The position numbers and the translations under genes were made by a program. Shown here piece by piece: positions 1 to 6,504 of a DNA stretch of 7,579 nucleotides. Under the pieces are notes generated by a model. It saw nothing but the letters and a program-made list of their open reading frames with translations. It did not search any database and was not told the DNA's origin. The DNA comes from Balneolales bacterium (GTDB lineage: Bacteria; Bacteroidota; Rhodothermia; Balneolales; Natronogracilivirgulaceae), in contig SKYW01000288.1 of the NCBI GenBank assembly GCA_007127695.1, positions 1 through 7,579 on the forward strand, written 5' to 3'. The first letter of the stretch is position 1. Each line of letters starts with the position of its first letter.

Positions 1-660
1 ATCAGCGACAACATGCGCCTCAAGATCGAGCCCTATGCCCAGTTCCTTTTCGACGCGCCCGGCATCGCGGACAGCTCCTTCTCCATGATCAACTACCAGC
101 AGGACTGGGCCTTCAGCGACGTCCTGGAAAACAACAGTATCGGCAGGAATGTGGGGCTGGATGTGACCTTCGAGCGGTTTCTGCACAAGGGCTACTACTT
201 CCTGGTCACCGGATCGGTGTTCTCCTCGCGCTACAAGGGCGGCGACGGGGAATGGCGCAATACCCGTTTCAACAAGGGTTACGTGACCAATGCGCTGGTT
301 GGAAGGGAGTTTGCCTTCAAGGACAGCCGCAGGATCCTGGGCGTAAATACCCGGCTCAGTTTCATTGGCGGTGAGCGGGTCAGCCCGGTGCTTGAGGAGA
401 AGTCCAGGGAACGTGAACTGGTGTTCTTTGACGAGACGCGGGCGTTCAGCAACCAGCTGGCTTCCACCGTGTATGCCGACCTGTCGGTGACCTGGCGCAT
501 GAACCGTCCGGGATACTCGAGCATCTGGGCCTTGCAGGTGAAAAACATGCTCGGAAGGGCCACGGCGGAGGGATACAACTACAACTACAAAACCGAAAGC
601 GTGGAGCTGGACAAGAGCGTGATTGTGGTCCCGAGCATCAGCTACACGATCGAATTTTAG
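1..660 (+). CDS. TonB-dependent outer-membrane receptor, C-terminal part (5' end outside window)
   Basis: This is the C-terminal 219 residues of an outer-membrane beta-barrel that would take up a ligand with energy from TonB/ExbBD. The frame is open from base 1 and ends at the TAG at 658-660, so the plug and most of the barrel are missing from the window. Seen directly: alternating polar/aromatic beta-strand sequence, the stretch LDVTFERFLHKGYYFLVTGS followed by a SSRYKGGDGEWRNTRFNKGY segment, then RLSFIGGERVSPV, and a final strand ending SISYTIEF with terminal Phe, the usual BAM recognition end. These blocks match the carboxypeptidase-regulatory-domain type of TonB receptor common in Bacteroidota and Balneolota (family knowledge). 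The normally well-kept WALDxQNxTNR block is changed here to WALQVKNMLGR. The substrate cannot be told. No RagB/SusD-like gene follows, so this is probably not a classical SusCD pair. Confidence 0.85.
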   Translation: MSDNMRLKIEPYAQFLFDAPGIADSSFSMINYQQDWAFSDVLENNSIGRNVGLDVTFERFLHKGYYFLVTGSVFSSRYKGGDGEWRNTRFNKGYVTNALVGREFAFKDSRRILGVNTRLSFIGGERVSPVLEEKSRERELVFFDETRAFSNQLASTVYADLSVTWRMNRPGYSSIWALQVKNMLGRATAEGYNYNYKTESVELDKSVIVVPSISYTIEF

Positions 661-723
661 ATCCGCAGTTGGGAAACCTGCCGCAAGTCTACCGGGATGA
701 AAAATGGTAAAAGCAATCAGTAT

Positions 724-754
724 GTGGACCCACTTTGAGTAAGTGGGCAGCCAC
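724..754 (+). terminator. Hairpin downstream of the receptor gene, possible terminator without T-run
   Basis: A perfect 7-bp stem, CCCACTT (729-735) and AAGTGGG (741-747), closes a 5-base loop TGAGT. It is extended across a small internal loop by GTGG (724-727) and CCAC (751-754). It sits 64 bp after the receptor stop codon and before the toxin-antitoxin promoter, where transcription of the receptor should end. There is no T-run after it, so it is not a textbook intrinsic terminator. It could be an mRNA 3'-end stabiliser, a factor-dependent stop or a protein-binding palindrome. Confidence 0.35.
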
Positions 755-767
755 CTTGGCCTTGAAG

Positions 768-824
768 TTGCCGGGAAAATAATAAGTGATTATCTTACAC
801 GTACTATATTAATTACACACGTAC
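768..824 (+). promoter_or_regulatory. Putative toxin-antitoxin promoter with two ACACGTAC operator-like boxes
   Basis: The 50 bp before the antitoxin start are AT-rich compared with the flanking genes. TTG at 768-770 is followed after 20 bp by TATCTTAC (791-798), which fits the Bacteroidota vegetative pattern (TTG near -33, TAnnTTTG near -7) except at its last two positions. Two direct copies of ACACGTAC lie at 797-804 and 817-824, 20 bp apart, about two helical turns, so both face the same side of DNA. The first copy overlaps the -7 element and the second lies near the expected transcript start. RHH-type antitoxins usually bind such repeats to repress their own operon. Assigning these boxes to the antitoxin below is inference. 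Confidence 0.4.
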
Positions 825-836
825 AACTGCTAACCG

Positions 837-1085
837 ATGAAAAAGAAACTGACCCTGGTCATAGATGATGCGGTGATTGAACGGGCAAAGCGCCATGCCC
901 GCGCGCAAAGTACTTCTGTATCGGAAATAGTCGAAAGCTACCTGACAGAGCAGACGCGGGATGAGGGCTGGAGTCCGCCGTCAGGATCGGTACTGGCCCG
1001 GCTCACCGGTGCGGTAACGCCGGATTCCTCAGCGGTAAGCGATGAGGAGCGGCTTGAACGGGCGTTGAGGGATAAATATGCCTGA
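837..1085 (+). CDS. DUF6364-type antitoxin (VapB-like, ribbon-helix-helix)
   Basis: This 82-residue protein is the antitoxin of a type II pair. It should bind and inactivate the PIN RNase encoded next and repress the shared promoter. Residues 3-10 (KKLTLVID) form the likely DNA-contacting beta-strand, and residues 11-38 (VIERAKRHARAQSTSVSEIVESYL) the two helices of a ribbon-helix-helix fold. This N-terminus matches the DUF6364 family, whose members pair with PIN toxins. The C-terminal half (about 45-82) contains LARLTGAVTP and a charged tail DEERLERALRDKYA, typical of the toxin-binding arm. The ATG at 837 gives the full family length; there is no clear ribosome-binding site before it. Its last 8 bases overlap the toxin start, which implies translational coupling. 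Confidence 0.85.
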   Translation: MKKKLTLVIDDAVIERAKRHARAQSTSVSEIVESYLTEQTRDEGWSPPSGSVLARLTGAVTPDSSAVSDEERLERALRDKYA

Positions 1086-1491
1086 ACGGGTGTTGTTCGA
1101 TGTGAATGTGATTCTGGATGTGGTGGAAAACCGGCAACCTCACGTATCGCGATCGGGTCCGGCCCTGCAGCTCGCGGCAACAGGTCATGTCAAAGGGTTC
1201 ATTGCGGCTTCCTCGGTCGATACGCTTGCGTTCCTGATACGAAAAAATGCAACATCCGCCCAAACGCACGTCGTGTTGGAGGATCTGCTGCGCATTCTGG
1301 AGGTGGCACCGGTAACGGGCGAAATCATCCGCACCGCGTTGAAAGCCCGGTGGAACGACCCTGAAGACGCTATCATTTATTATGCGGCACGGGAGATGGG
1401 GTGCACCCGGATCGTGACCCGGAATGTGCGTGATTTCCGCACTGGTTCCGGACCAATCGAGGTTATTCCACCGGAAATGTTGCGGGCGTGA
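1078..1491 (+). CDS. PIN-domain ribonuclease toxin (VapC-like, PIN_3 family)
   Basis: This 137-residue protein is a Mg/Mn-dependent RNase toxin that would cleave RNA when the unstable antitoxin is lost. The PIN fold covers the whole protein. Visible acidic-site residues are D8 in LFDVNVILDV, D97 in DPEDAIIYYAA, and N116/D119 in the TRNVRDF motif. The end VIPPEML is also typical of the PIN_3 group (PF13470). The Glu that many VapC proteins carry in the second motif is not seen; VDTLAFLIRK stands there, and members of this group often lack that Glu, so this does not suggest inactivation. The ATG at 1078 lies inside the end of the antitoxin gene, the usual toxin-antitoxin layout. Reading frame and length are intact, so the toxin is probably functional. 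Its RNA target cannot be read from the sequence. Confidence 0.87.
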   Translation: MPERVLFDVNVILDVVENRQPHVSRSGPALQLAATGHVKGFIAASSVDTLAFLIRKNATSAQTHVVLEDLLRILEVAPVTGEIIRTALKARWNDPEDAIIYYAAREMGCTRIVTRNVRDFRTGSGPIEVIPPEMLRA

Positions 1492-1503
1492 GCGGCCGGT
1501 CAC

Positions 1504-1716
1504 GAAAAACCCCCTCAGAAAATCGAGCAGGCGTACCTGTTCAATCCCCTCAAAGGATCCGCCCGATACCGGATCCATACTTACCACCATCTTCCGGTAA
1601 TTGTCTTTAATCGCCTGCAAATTCCCGAATTCCCGGTTGATGGTCGATCCCGCATCGGCAACTTGTTGTTTTATGTGATTATTAGCACCTTGCGAACCCC
1701 ATTGAACAACATTGTG
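1504..1716 (-). pseudogene. Antisense coding-like remnant of an unrecognised gene between toxin and phosphatase
   Basis: The 228-bp gap between the toxin stop and the phosphatase ATG reads on the minus strand as about 71 uninterrupted codons with natural protein composition. It begins VVQWGSQGANNHIKQQ, continues through GSTINREFGNLQAIKDNY and ends FEGIEQVRLLDFLRGFF. G is strongly favoured at first codon positions, as in real genes. The open frame continues on both sides, but there it is antisense to well-supported genes and the protein loses its natural look (many His, Cys and Arg). This fits an internal or C-terminal fragment of a gene cut at both ends, perhaps when the toxin-antitoxin cassette arrived. 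I do not recognise the family; the sequence looks helical and soluble. No start or stop belongs to it. Confidence 0.4.
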
Positions 1717-1719
1717 CCT

Positions 1720-2952
1720 ATGAGTTTTTTTGACAACGAAAAATTCACGATCTACCGGGATGCCGAACTGGAAGCCTTTTACGACGTCGACCTTAAGAAC
1801 CGCAGGAAAATCATCCTGTCGCACGTCATTGTCTATTTATTCCCGGTTTTAACAGCGATTCTCCTCACCCGGATCTTTTCTTCTAATGAACTCGCATATG
1901 GGCTGATCCTGTTCAGTCTGATCCTTTATGCCATCGCCATCGTTGAAACGGTCTCCTACCTCTTTCCAAGATCGAGGGAGCTGTACAAAAAATACTTTTT
2001 GTTTATCATCTTCCCCATTGGCATGCTTGTCGGGGGGGGCGGTTATTTTGTGGGGGAGGACCTGTTTACGTATGCCCTCGGACTTGATGACGGCTTCAGG
2101 ACTACCCTTCTGCCGATTCTGGCTGGAATAGTGGGCATTTTTGCCCTTTTTGTCATATCCCAGTTCGGATTGTCGCAGATTTTAAACGCTTCAAAGTCAT
2201 TATACACCAGAAAAGCCGAGGTGGAAGCGGATATCCGGTTCGCCACAGAGGTCCAGGAGAGAATCTTGAAGGATGTTTCGATTGATCATGCCGGTGTGAG
2301 GGCGTACGCCTGTTCCTATCCCGCAAGCGACCTGGGCGGCGACTTTTTCGAACTTTCGCTGCGGGAAGATCAATTGTTTGCGTCCATCGGCGACATTTCC
2401 GGGCACAGTTTCGGCGCCGGGCTGCTGATGACCATGACGAAAAGCGCACTCCAAACCCATCTTGGGTACAATCGCGATCCGGCTGAAGTGATGGCGGCAC
2501 TCAACACCATGCTCAACCATCAATCCGGCCGGGAGATGTTCGCCACCATGGTGCTGCTGAAGATGGACATCCCGGAGCGCAGGGTTACGCTATCCAATGC
2601 CGGACATCTGCCGGTTCTGCACATCCCGGCGGGATCCGGTGAGATCACCCAGCGTCATGTCAAGGGAGTCGGACTGGGGATCATCACATCAGCCCGTTAC
2701 GACAATCTGGAATTCGAGGTGCGGAAAGGCGACCTGTTGATTGTGTACTCCGACGGCCTTGTAGAAACCCGTGATGAACACAAGGAGGTCCGCGATTTTT
2801 CGTTTTTTGAGGATCTGGTCGCCGATTCGATAAAAAACGGCACAAAACCTGCGCGTGAACTGGCCCTCGAACTGATGGAAAAAGTCAGGGAAACCGACCA
2901 TGCCCGGGAGATGGAGGATGATTCTTCGTTAATCGTGATCGAAATGACGTGA
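1720..2952 (+). CDS. Membrane-anchored SpoIIE/RsbU-type PP2C serine phosphatase
   Basis: This 410-residue protein probably dephosphorylates a serine on a partner protein, by analogy with RsbU/SpoIIE an anti-sigma-factor antagonist, so linking a membrane signal to gene expression. Residues 1-30 are cytoplasmic. Four hydrophobic segments follow near 31-50, 58-80, 92-112 and 130-150, then a helical linker at about 155-185 (AEVEADIRFATEVQERIL) that usually transmits signals to the enzyme. The PP2C/SpoIIE domain fills about 190-410 with its metal-binding sites intact: D208 in LGGDFFEL, D225 in IGDISGH, AGHLP at 294-298, D344 in YSDGL, and D400/D401 in EDDSSLIVIE. An earlier in-frame TTG at 1663 would add 19 non-family residues; the ATG at 1720 is preferred. 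There is no extracellular sensor domain, and no anti-sigma or STAS gene in the window, so its partner lies elsewhere. Confidence 0.88.
   Translation: MSFFDNEKFTIYRDAELEAFYDVDLKNRRKIILSHVIVYLFPVLTAILLTRIFSSNELAYGLILFSLILYAIAIVETVSYLFPRSRELYKKYFLFIIFPIGMLVGGGGYFVGEDLFTYALGLDDGFRTTLLPILAGIVGIFALFVISQFGLSQILNASKSLYTRKAEVEADIRFATEVQERILKDVSIDHAGVRAYACSYPASDLGGDFFELSLREDQLFASIGDISGHSFGAGLLMTMTKSALQTHLGYNRDPAEVMAALNTMLNHQSGREMFATMVLLKMDIPERRVTLSNAGHLPVLHIPAGSGEITQRHVKGVGLGIITSARYDNLEFEVRKGDLLIVYSDGLVETRDEHKEVRDFSFFEDLVADSIKNGTKPARELALELMEKVRETDHAREMEDDSSLIVIEMT
2032..2039 (+). repeat. G8 homopolymer tract within the phosphatase gene
   Basis: Eight consecutive G residues encode Gly105-Gly107 of the phosphatase, at the end of its third hydrophobic segment (MLVGGGGYF). 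Gain or loss of one G would frameshift the protein before its catalytic domain. Runs of this length are known slippage sites in phase-variable genes of other bacteria; that it varies here is inference. Confidence 0.9.
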
Positions 2953-3061
2953 ACCACTGCAACCTCCCATCCACCCGTCAAAACCGCCATGCGATGAGTG
3001 CCTGCGGCACGAATATCACCGAACTTCGCAGGAATTCGCGGGTGGATTTGTCCTCCAGTCC

Positions 3062-3244
3062 CGGCCATTGGTGCTGCACCCACACGGCGTGTCCCAGTCC
3101 CGGCTGCTGATGCCGTTCAATGACACCTGGTTCTACGGCGATACGCTGTTCATCATCGATCCGTGGGTCTGGCTGCTTGCCGGCGCGGAGGTGATGGCCG
3201 TGGTGGATCTGGATGAGGAGCTTCGGGTGCGGCGGGTGCGCTGA
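3062..3244 (+). pseudogene. Remnant of a YdjM-like membrane metal-dependent hydrolase gene
   Basis: The gap after the phosphatase contains a frame ending at TGA 3242-3244 that translates as RLLMPFNDTWFYGDTLFIID followed by PWVWLLAG. This strongly recalls the late conserved block of the YdjM/DUF457 (PF04307) inner-membrane hydrolases, typically YGxRLLxPFxDxxFxxDxLFIIDPxxWL. The N-terminal His motifs (HRGxTHS type), the earlier membrane helices and any plausible start are missing. Upstream residues in the same frame are poor, apart from LVLHPHGVSQSRLL, which may be a damaged HPxLDxxNxYG block. After the block the frame goes on as GAEVMAVVDLDEELRVRRVR, which does not look like the usual end and may be fused or shifted sequence. 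I read it as a deleted, decaying gene copy. The family assignment comes from memory of the motif, not from a search. Confidence 0.5.
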
Positions 3245-3565
3245 CTAATTCAACCTGGAATGGAAGACCCGTCACCGCCGGCACATCATTGAAATACCGC
3301 AACAGAACCACATGAAATTTTTCTTTAGGTGACAAAGACCTTTATTTCATACTGTTTTTTACAGCCGTCGTCGTTTTGATCCAGCTGATAGAATGGCGAC
3401 CTGAAGCCTCTGGGATCTCTGAAAAGCCGATGATGCGGGCTGGTTAGGCAGTAAAACCGTCATTATATTATCTTATTGCAACGGAACGCCTCATCAAAAT
3501 CTGGCTCCCGCCCCGTAAATACCTATTTTATCAATTATTTCAGTCTTATTCACCCTGTTTCAATC
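3245..3565. other. Gene-free stretch upstream of the DUF5916 gene, with a candidate -7 element
   Basis: I find no supported gene here. The GC-rich character of the hydrolase remnant fades and the sequence becomes mixed, with short A and T runs near 3317-3360. The 9-mer ATTATCTTA at 3467-3475 is identical to that in the putative toxin-antitoxin promoter (789-797), and could be the -7 element for the gene starting at 3566. No clear TTG stands 19-21 bp before it. A minus-strand frame at 3153-3335 begins plausibly (KEKFHVVLLRYFNDVPAV) but degenerates into a Pro/Ala/Arg-rich shadow and is not called. Confidence 0.4.
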
Positions 3566-5971
3566 ATGACATTGTCTATTCGAATCACGGTAACGGTCTT
3601 TGTGCTGTCACTGCTTTTTTCCGCATCACCAACAACGGCGGCAATAGCCCGGACTACGGCGGCAATGGACCGGACTGCTGAGGAAAAGGCGGTCTCAGCC
3701 GCTTTCCTTGAGTGGGTGAAAAACCGGGCGCAAGTCATTGACCAGGATGAAGTGAGCGAGCTGCCGCAGCTCGACCGCAGCCCCGTAATCGACGGAATAC
3801 TTGAAGAGGAAGTCTGGAAACAGGCCGTCGTGTGGATGCTGCCCTGGGAGGTCAACCGCGGAGAAAACCGCGTGGCTCCGGATCAAACCTATGTCCTGAT
3901 GGCGGCCCGCGGCGCGTACCTTCACCTCGCTTTCATCAGCATGGACGAAAACCCGGATCGCATCAGGGGCAGTCTGACCGACCGCGACCAATGGTTTGGC
4001 AACGACGACGATGCGGTTGGATTGTTTCTCGATACGTACGGCGACGCACGCAATGCCTACCTGATCCTGGTAAACGCGGCCGGCGTGCAGGGCGATGCCA
4101 TGATGCTGGATCGCGGTGCGCAGGGCACCGAAGAAGACAGCAGCTTTGATTTTCTGTGGCATTCGGAAGTCAGGCGTTTTGAAGACGGATATGTGGCAGA
4201 GCTGACCATACCCCTGCGCTACCTGCAAATTCCCGACACTCGTGATGAACACCTGCAGATGGGCATCCTGCCTGTTCGCGTGCAGCCGCGGGCGTTCCTC
4301 CACCACCTTGTCCCGGTTGAGCAGGACTTCGACCGAAGCTGCTTCCTTTGCCAGTTTCCGGAAATACGCATACAAAATCCGGGGCGGATCACAGCGCCGG
4401 TCCGGTTTGTCCCTTACGCCAGCGGCTTCGCCGAAGCGGCGGGACCCGGTACAAACCTCACCGATCATCCGGCCGATTATACCGGCTCGGTCGGCATCGA
4501 TATGAAATACCAGACCACCAATTCGGTCATCGATGCCACCATCCTCCCGGATTTCAGTCAGGTGGAAACCGACGCCTTCGAAATGACCAGCAATGTGCGG
4601 TTTGACCCCCGGTTTCCCGAACGGCGCCCGTTTTTCATGGAACGCACCGACCTGTTCCGGTTTCCGATCTCAGGGACGCTCTACACCCGCTCCATCGTGG
4701 ATCCAACGGGCGGGCTTCGATGGACGGGCAAGACGGGCCGGCACAACTGGGCCGCCATATCCATGCATGATCAGGCAGGATGGTTCATCGATCCCGGTCC
4801 ACATACATCACGCCTCATCGTTGACGGCGGGACCTCCTCCTGGAACAATCTGCTGCGCTACCGGTACGACGTTTCCCCCGACATCATGATGGGCGTTTTC
4901 TACAGCGACCGCATCACCGAAGACGGCTACAACCGGCTTCTTAGTTATGATGCGCAGATCGGCATCGGTTCCAGGCACACCCTGGTGCTGCAGCCGCTCG
5001 CCTCGTGGAACAGGTATCCGGACCGATTCGGTGAACAATACGGCGTTTCAACCGACCCTGCCTTTGACTATGGCTACCTCGTCCGGCTGGCCCGCGGAGG
5101 GCGCGACTGGAATTACAGGGTCGTAACCCGCCGGTATGGCAAGGATCTCATCACGGGAACCGGCATCCTGCAGCAGACCGATGTGCAACATGTGGGCCTA
5201 TCGTCCGGCTATAATATCTGGCTGAACAACCGGTATATCGAGCGCATCCGGCCGAGCCTCAGCTCCGCAGGGATATGGCACCTGCATGGAGGTAATTTGC
5301 GCTCGATCTTCCAGGATCCGGACCCCCTCTCCCTGTCCGGCCAGATAAGCGTCGACGTGTTCGGCATCAACCGCTCCCGGTTGCAGCTGGCCGGTAGTTA
5401 CAACTACGAATATGTCGAGGATATCCTGGGTAACGGGCGCACGAGCCAGGATTTCGACCTGTATCGTCTCTCGGGAGCGTTCAACACCGACATCACCTCC
5501 GATTACCGTATCAGGATCCGCGGGTCTTACGGGTCGGCCGTTGACTACCGTTTAATCGAGCGGATGGATGAATACCGGCTATCCCTGTCCAATTCGCTTT
5601 TTTTACTCGATCGTCGTGTGGACTTGTCCCACAGCATGGATTTCATGCGCCTTTCCCATGATGTCGTGGCTCAGGAAGCCATGACCCAGCGGCTCAGCGC
5701 TGAGTGGCAGATAACGCAAAGCCTTGCTTTCCGCAACATCATGCAATACCGGGATTTCCGCTTCAGCGAACCCCGCTACGCCGATAATGTGCCCGACCGG
5801 GTCCAAACGCTGCAGAACCAGGTGCTCCTGCGATACCGCATCAACTACGCCACGGCCATCTATCTGGGAGGATTTGCCGAGCTCGGTGAAGAGGTTCCCC
5901 GCCCAGTTCATGATCGGGTGGAAGGGCAATCCCAATGGCAGGTATTCGCCAAAATTTCCTGGTTGATCTGA
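3566..5971 (+). CDS. Secreted DUF5916 protein with N-terminal CBM9-like domain and predicted outer-membrane barrel
   Basis: This 801-residue exported protein is of unproven function; the family is widespread in Bacteroidota and relatives, and its N-terminal fold suggests carbohydrate or glycan binding. Residues 1-26 are a signal peptide (hydrophobic TVFVLSLLFSA), which decides for the ATG at 3566 over the TTG 90 bp upstream. A CBM9-like beta-sandwich lies at about 68-250 (SPVIDGILEEEVWKQA; GNDDDAVGLFLDTYGD; DGYVAELTIPLRYL). The DUF5916 region runs from about 275 to the end with its hallmark blocks: LPDFSQVETDAFEM (328-340), FPERRPFFMERTDLF (350-364) and YTRSIVDP (373-380). The remainder alternates like barrel strands and ends FAKISWLI, a plausible outer-membrane insertion signal. 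A CFLC pair at 259-262 follows the sandwich. Length is within the range usual for the family. It stands alone, with no enzyme gene beside it to show a substrate. Confidence 0.85.
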   Translation: MTLSIRITVTVFVLSLLFSASPTTAAIARTTAAMDRTAEEKAVSAAFLEWVKNRAQVIDQDEVSELPQLDRSPVIDGILEEEVWKQAVVWMLPWEVNRGENRVAPDQTYVLMAARGAYLHLAFISMDENPDRIRGSLTDRDQWFGNDDDAVGLFLDTYGDARNAYLILVNAAGVQGDAMMLDRGAQGTEEDSSFDFLWHSEVRRFEDGYVAELTIPLRYLQIPDTRDEHLQMGILPVRVQPRAFLHHLVPVEQDFDRSCFLCQFPEIRIQNPGRITAPVRFVPYASGFAEAAGPGTNLTDHPADYTGSVGIDMKYQTTNSVIDATILPDFSQVETDAFEMTSNVRFDPRFPERRPFFMERTDLFRFPISGTLYTRSIVDPTGGLRWTGKTGRHNWAAISMHDQAGWFIDPGPHTSRLIVDGGTSSWNNLLRYRYDVSPDIMMGVFYSDRITEDGYNRLLSYDAQIGIGSRHTLVLQPLASWNRYPDRFGEQYGVSTDPAFDYGYLVRLARGGRDWNYRVVTRRYGKDLITGTGILQQTDVQHVGLSSGYNIWLNNRYIERIRPSLSSAGIWHLHGGNLRSIFQDPDPLSLSGQISVDVFGINRSRLQLAGSYNYEYVEDILGNGRTSQDFDLYRLSGAFNTDITSDYRIRIRGSYGSAVDYRLIERMDEYRLSLSNSLFLLDRRVDLSHSMDFMRLSHDVVAQEAMTQRLSAEWQITQSLAFRNIMQYRDFRFSEPRYADNVPDRVQTLQNQVLLRYRINYATAIYLGGFAELGEEVPRPVHDRVEGQSQWQVFAKISWLI
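3632..3673 (+). repeat. 21-bp tandem duplication just after the signal peptide
   Basis: Two adjacent 21-bp units (3632-3652 and 3653-3673) match at 18 of 21 positions and encode TTAAIAR and TTAAMDR. They lie at residues 23-36 of the DUF5916 protein, at or just past the expected signal-peptidase site. The unit is a whole number of codons, so copy number can change without breaking the frame. Confidence 0.85.
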
Positions 5972-6132
5972 CCTTCAACCATACCTGTAAGGCCTGTCCG
6001 TGAGCCATTTCCTGACCGGAATCGGCGCAACAGGTGACAACTGCTCAATTAGCTGACCGGGATTCCTGATGATAAAGGATTATATTGCAGGGAATTGGAA
6101 CGGCGAACGACCCGCCGCAAGTTTCTGAACGT

Positions 6133-6504
6133 ATGATCCATTCTTACCACAACGACATCGAAAAATTCGTCATCGTCGGCGACCGCGTACTCCTGAAGCC
6201 GCGCGAGATGGACAGCCGCACCGAATCCGGGCTCTATCTTCCGCCGGGCGTCGGGCGCAAGGAGAAGATCCAGAGCGGTTATGTTGTCAAGGTCGGACCC
6301 GGATATCCCACTCTCGCCGGACTGGAGAGCGACGAACCGTGGAAGCAGAACAACGAAAAAGTGCAGTACATCCCGCTGCAGGCCAATGAGGGCGACCTGG
6401 CCATCTACCTGCAGGACCATGCCCACGAGATCGAATTCGGCAAGGAAAAGTACGTGATCGTGCCCCACTCAGCCATCCTTATGTTCATCCGCGAGGATTT
6501 CTGA
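6133..6504 (+). CDS. Stand-alone GroES-like co-chaperonin (long Bacteroidota form)
   Basis: From the ATG at 6133 this is a 123-residue Cpn10-fold protein, against about 95 residues for classical GroES. The core begins KFVIVGDRVLLKPRE (11-25). The mobile-loop position has SGLYLPPGVGRKEK (32-45), with LYL (34-36) where GroES carries its GroEL-binding hydrophobic triplet. SGYVVKVG (48-55) follows, then an enlarged middle segment PTLAGLESDEPWKQNNEKVQ (59-78), and the end EKYVIVPHSAILMFIREDF. This matches the longer GroES-family proteins found alone in Bacteroidota genomes. No groEL adjoins it, so it is probably a paralogue and not the housekeeping subunit; whether it still caps GroEL is unknown. 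A TTG at 6085 would add 16 unconserved residues and is less likely. TATATTGC at 6081-6088 is a weak candidate -7 element. Confidence 0.8.
   Translation: MIHSYHNDIEKFVIVGDRVLLKPREMDSRTESGLYLPPGVGRKEKIQSGYVVKVGPGYPTLAGLESDEPWKQNNEKVQYIPLQANEGDLAIYLQDHAHEIEFGKEKYVIVPHSAILMFIREDF

Noticed and set aside
1487..1504. CGTGA...TCACG hairpin at the toxin stop codon as a terminator
   Set aside because: The 5-bp stem is followed by an A-run and not a T-run on the plus strand, so it does not fit a plus-strand terminator.
1003..1824. A 273-codon open frame on the minus strand covering the PIN toxin and the phosphatase start
   Set aside because: As a whole gene it is antisense to two well-supported genes and most of it has shadow-like composition. 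Only its middle part (1504-1716) is kept, as a possible remnant.
3153..3335. A 60-codon minus-strand frame starting KEKFHVVLLRYFNDVPAV
   Set aside because: It starts at TTG, turns into Pro/Ala/Arg-rich sequence antisense to the hydrolase remnant, and has no family likeness I can name.
3695..4468. A 257-codon minus-strand frame inside the DUF5916 gene
   Set aside because: It lies wholly within a clear plus-strand gene with family motifs and has no recognisable domain; antisense open frames are common in GC-rich genes.
6012..6065. CTGACCGG direct repeat before the GroES-like gene
   Set aside because: Two short GC-rich copies about 41 bp apart are within chance expectation, with no link to a promoter.
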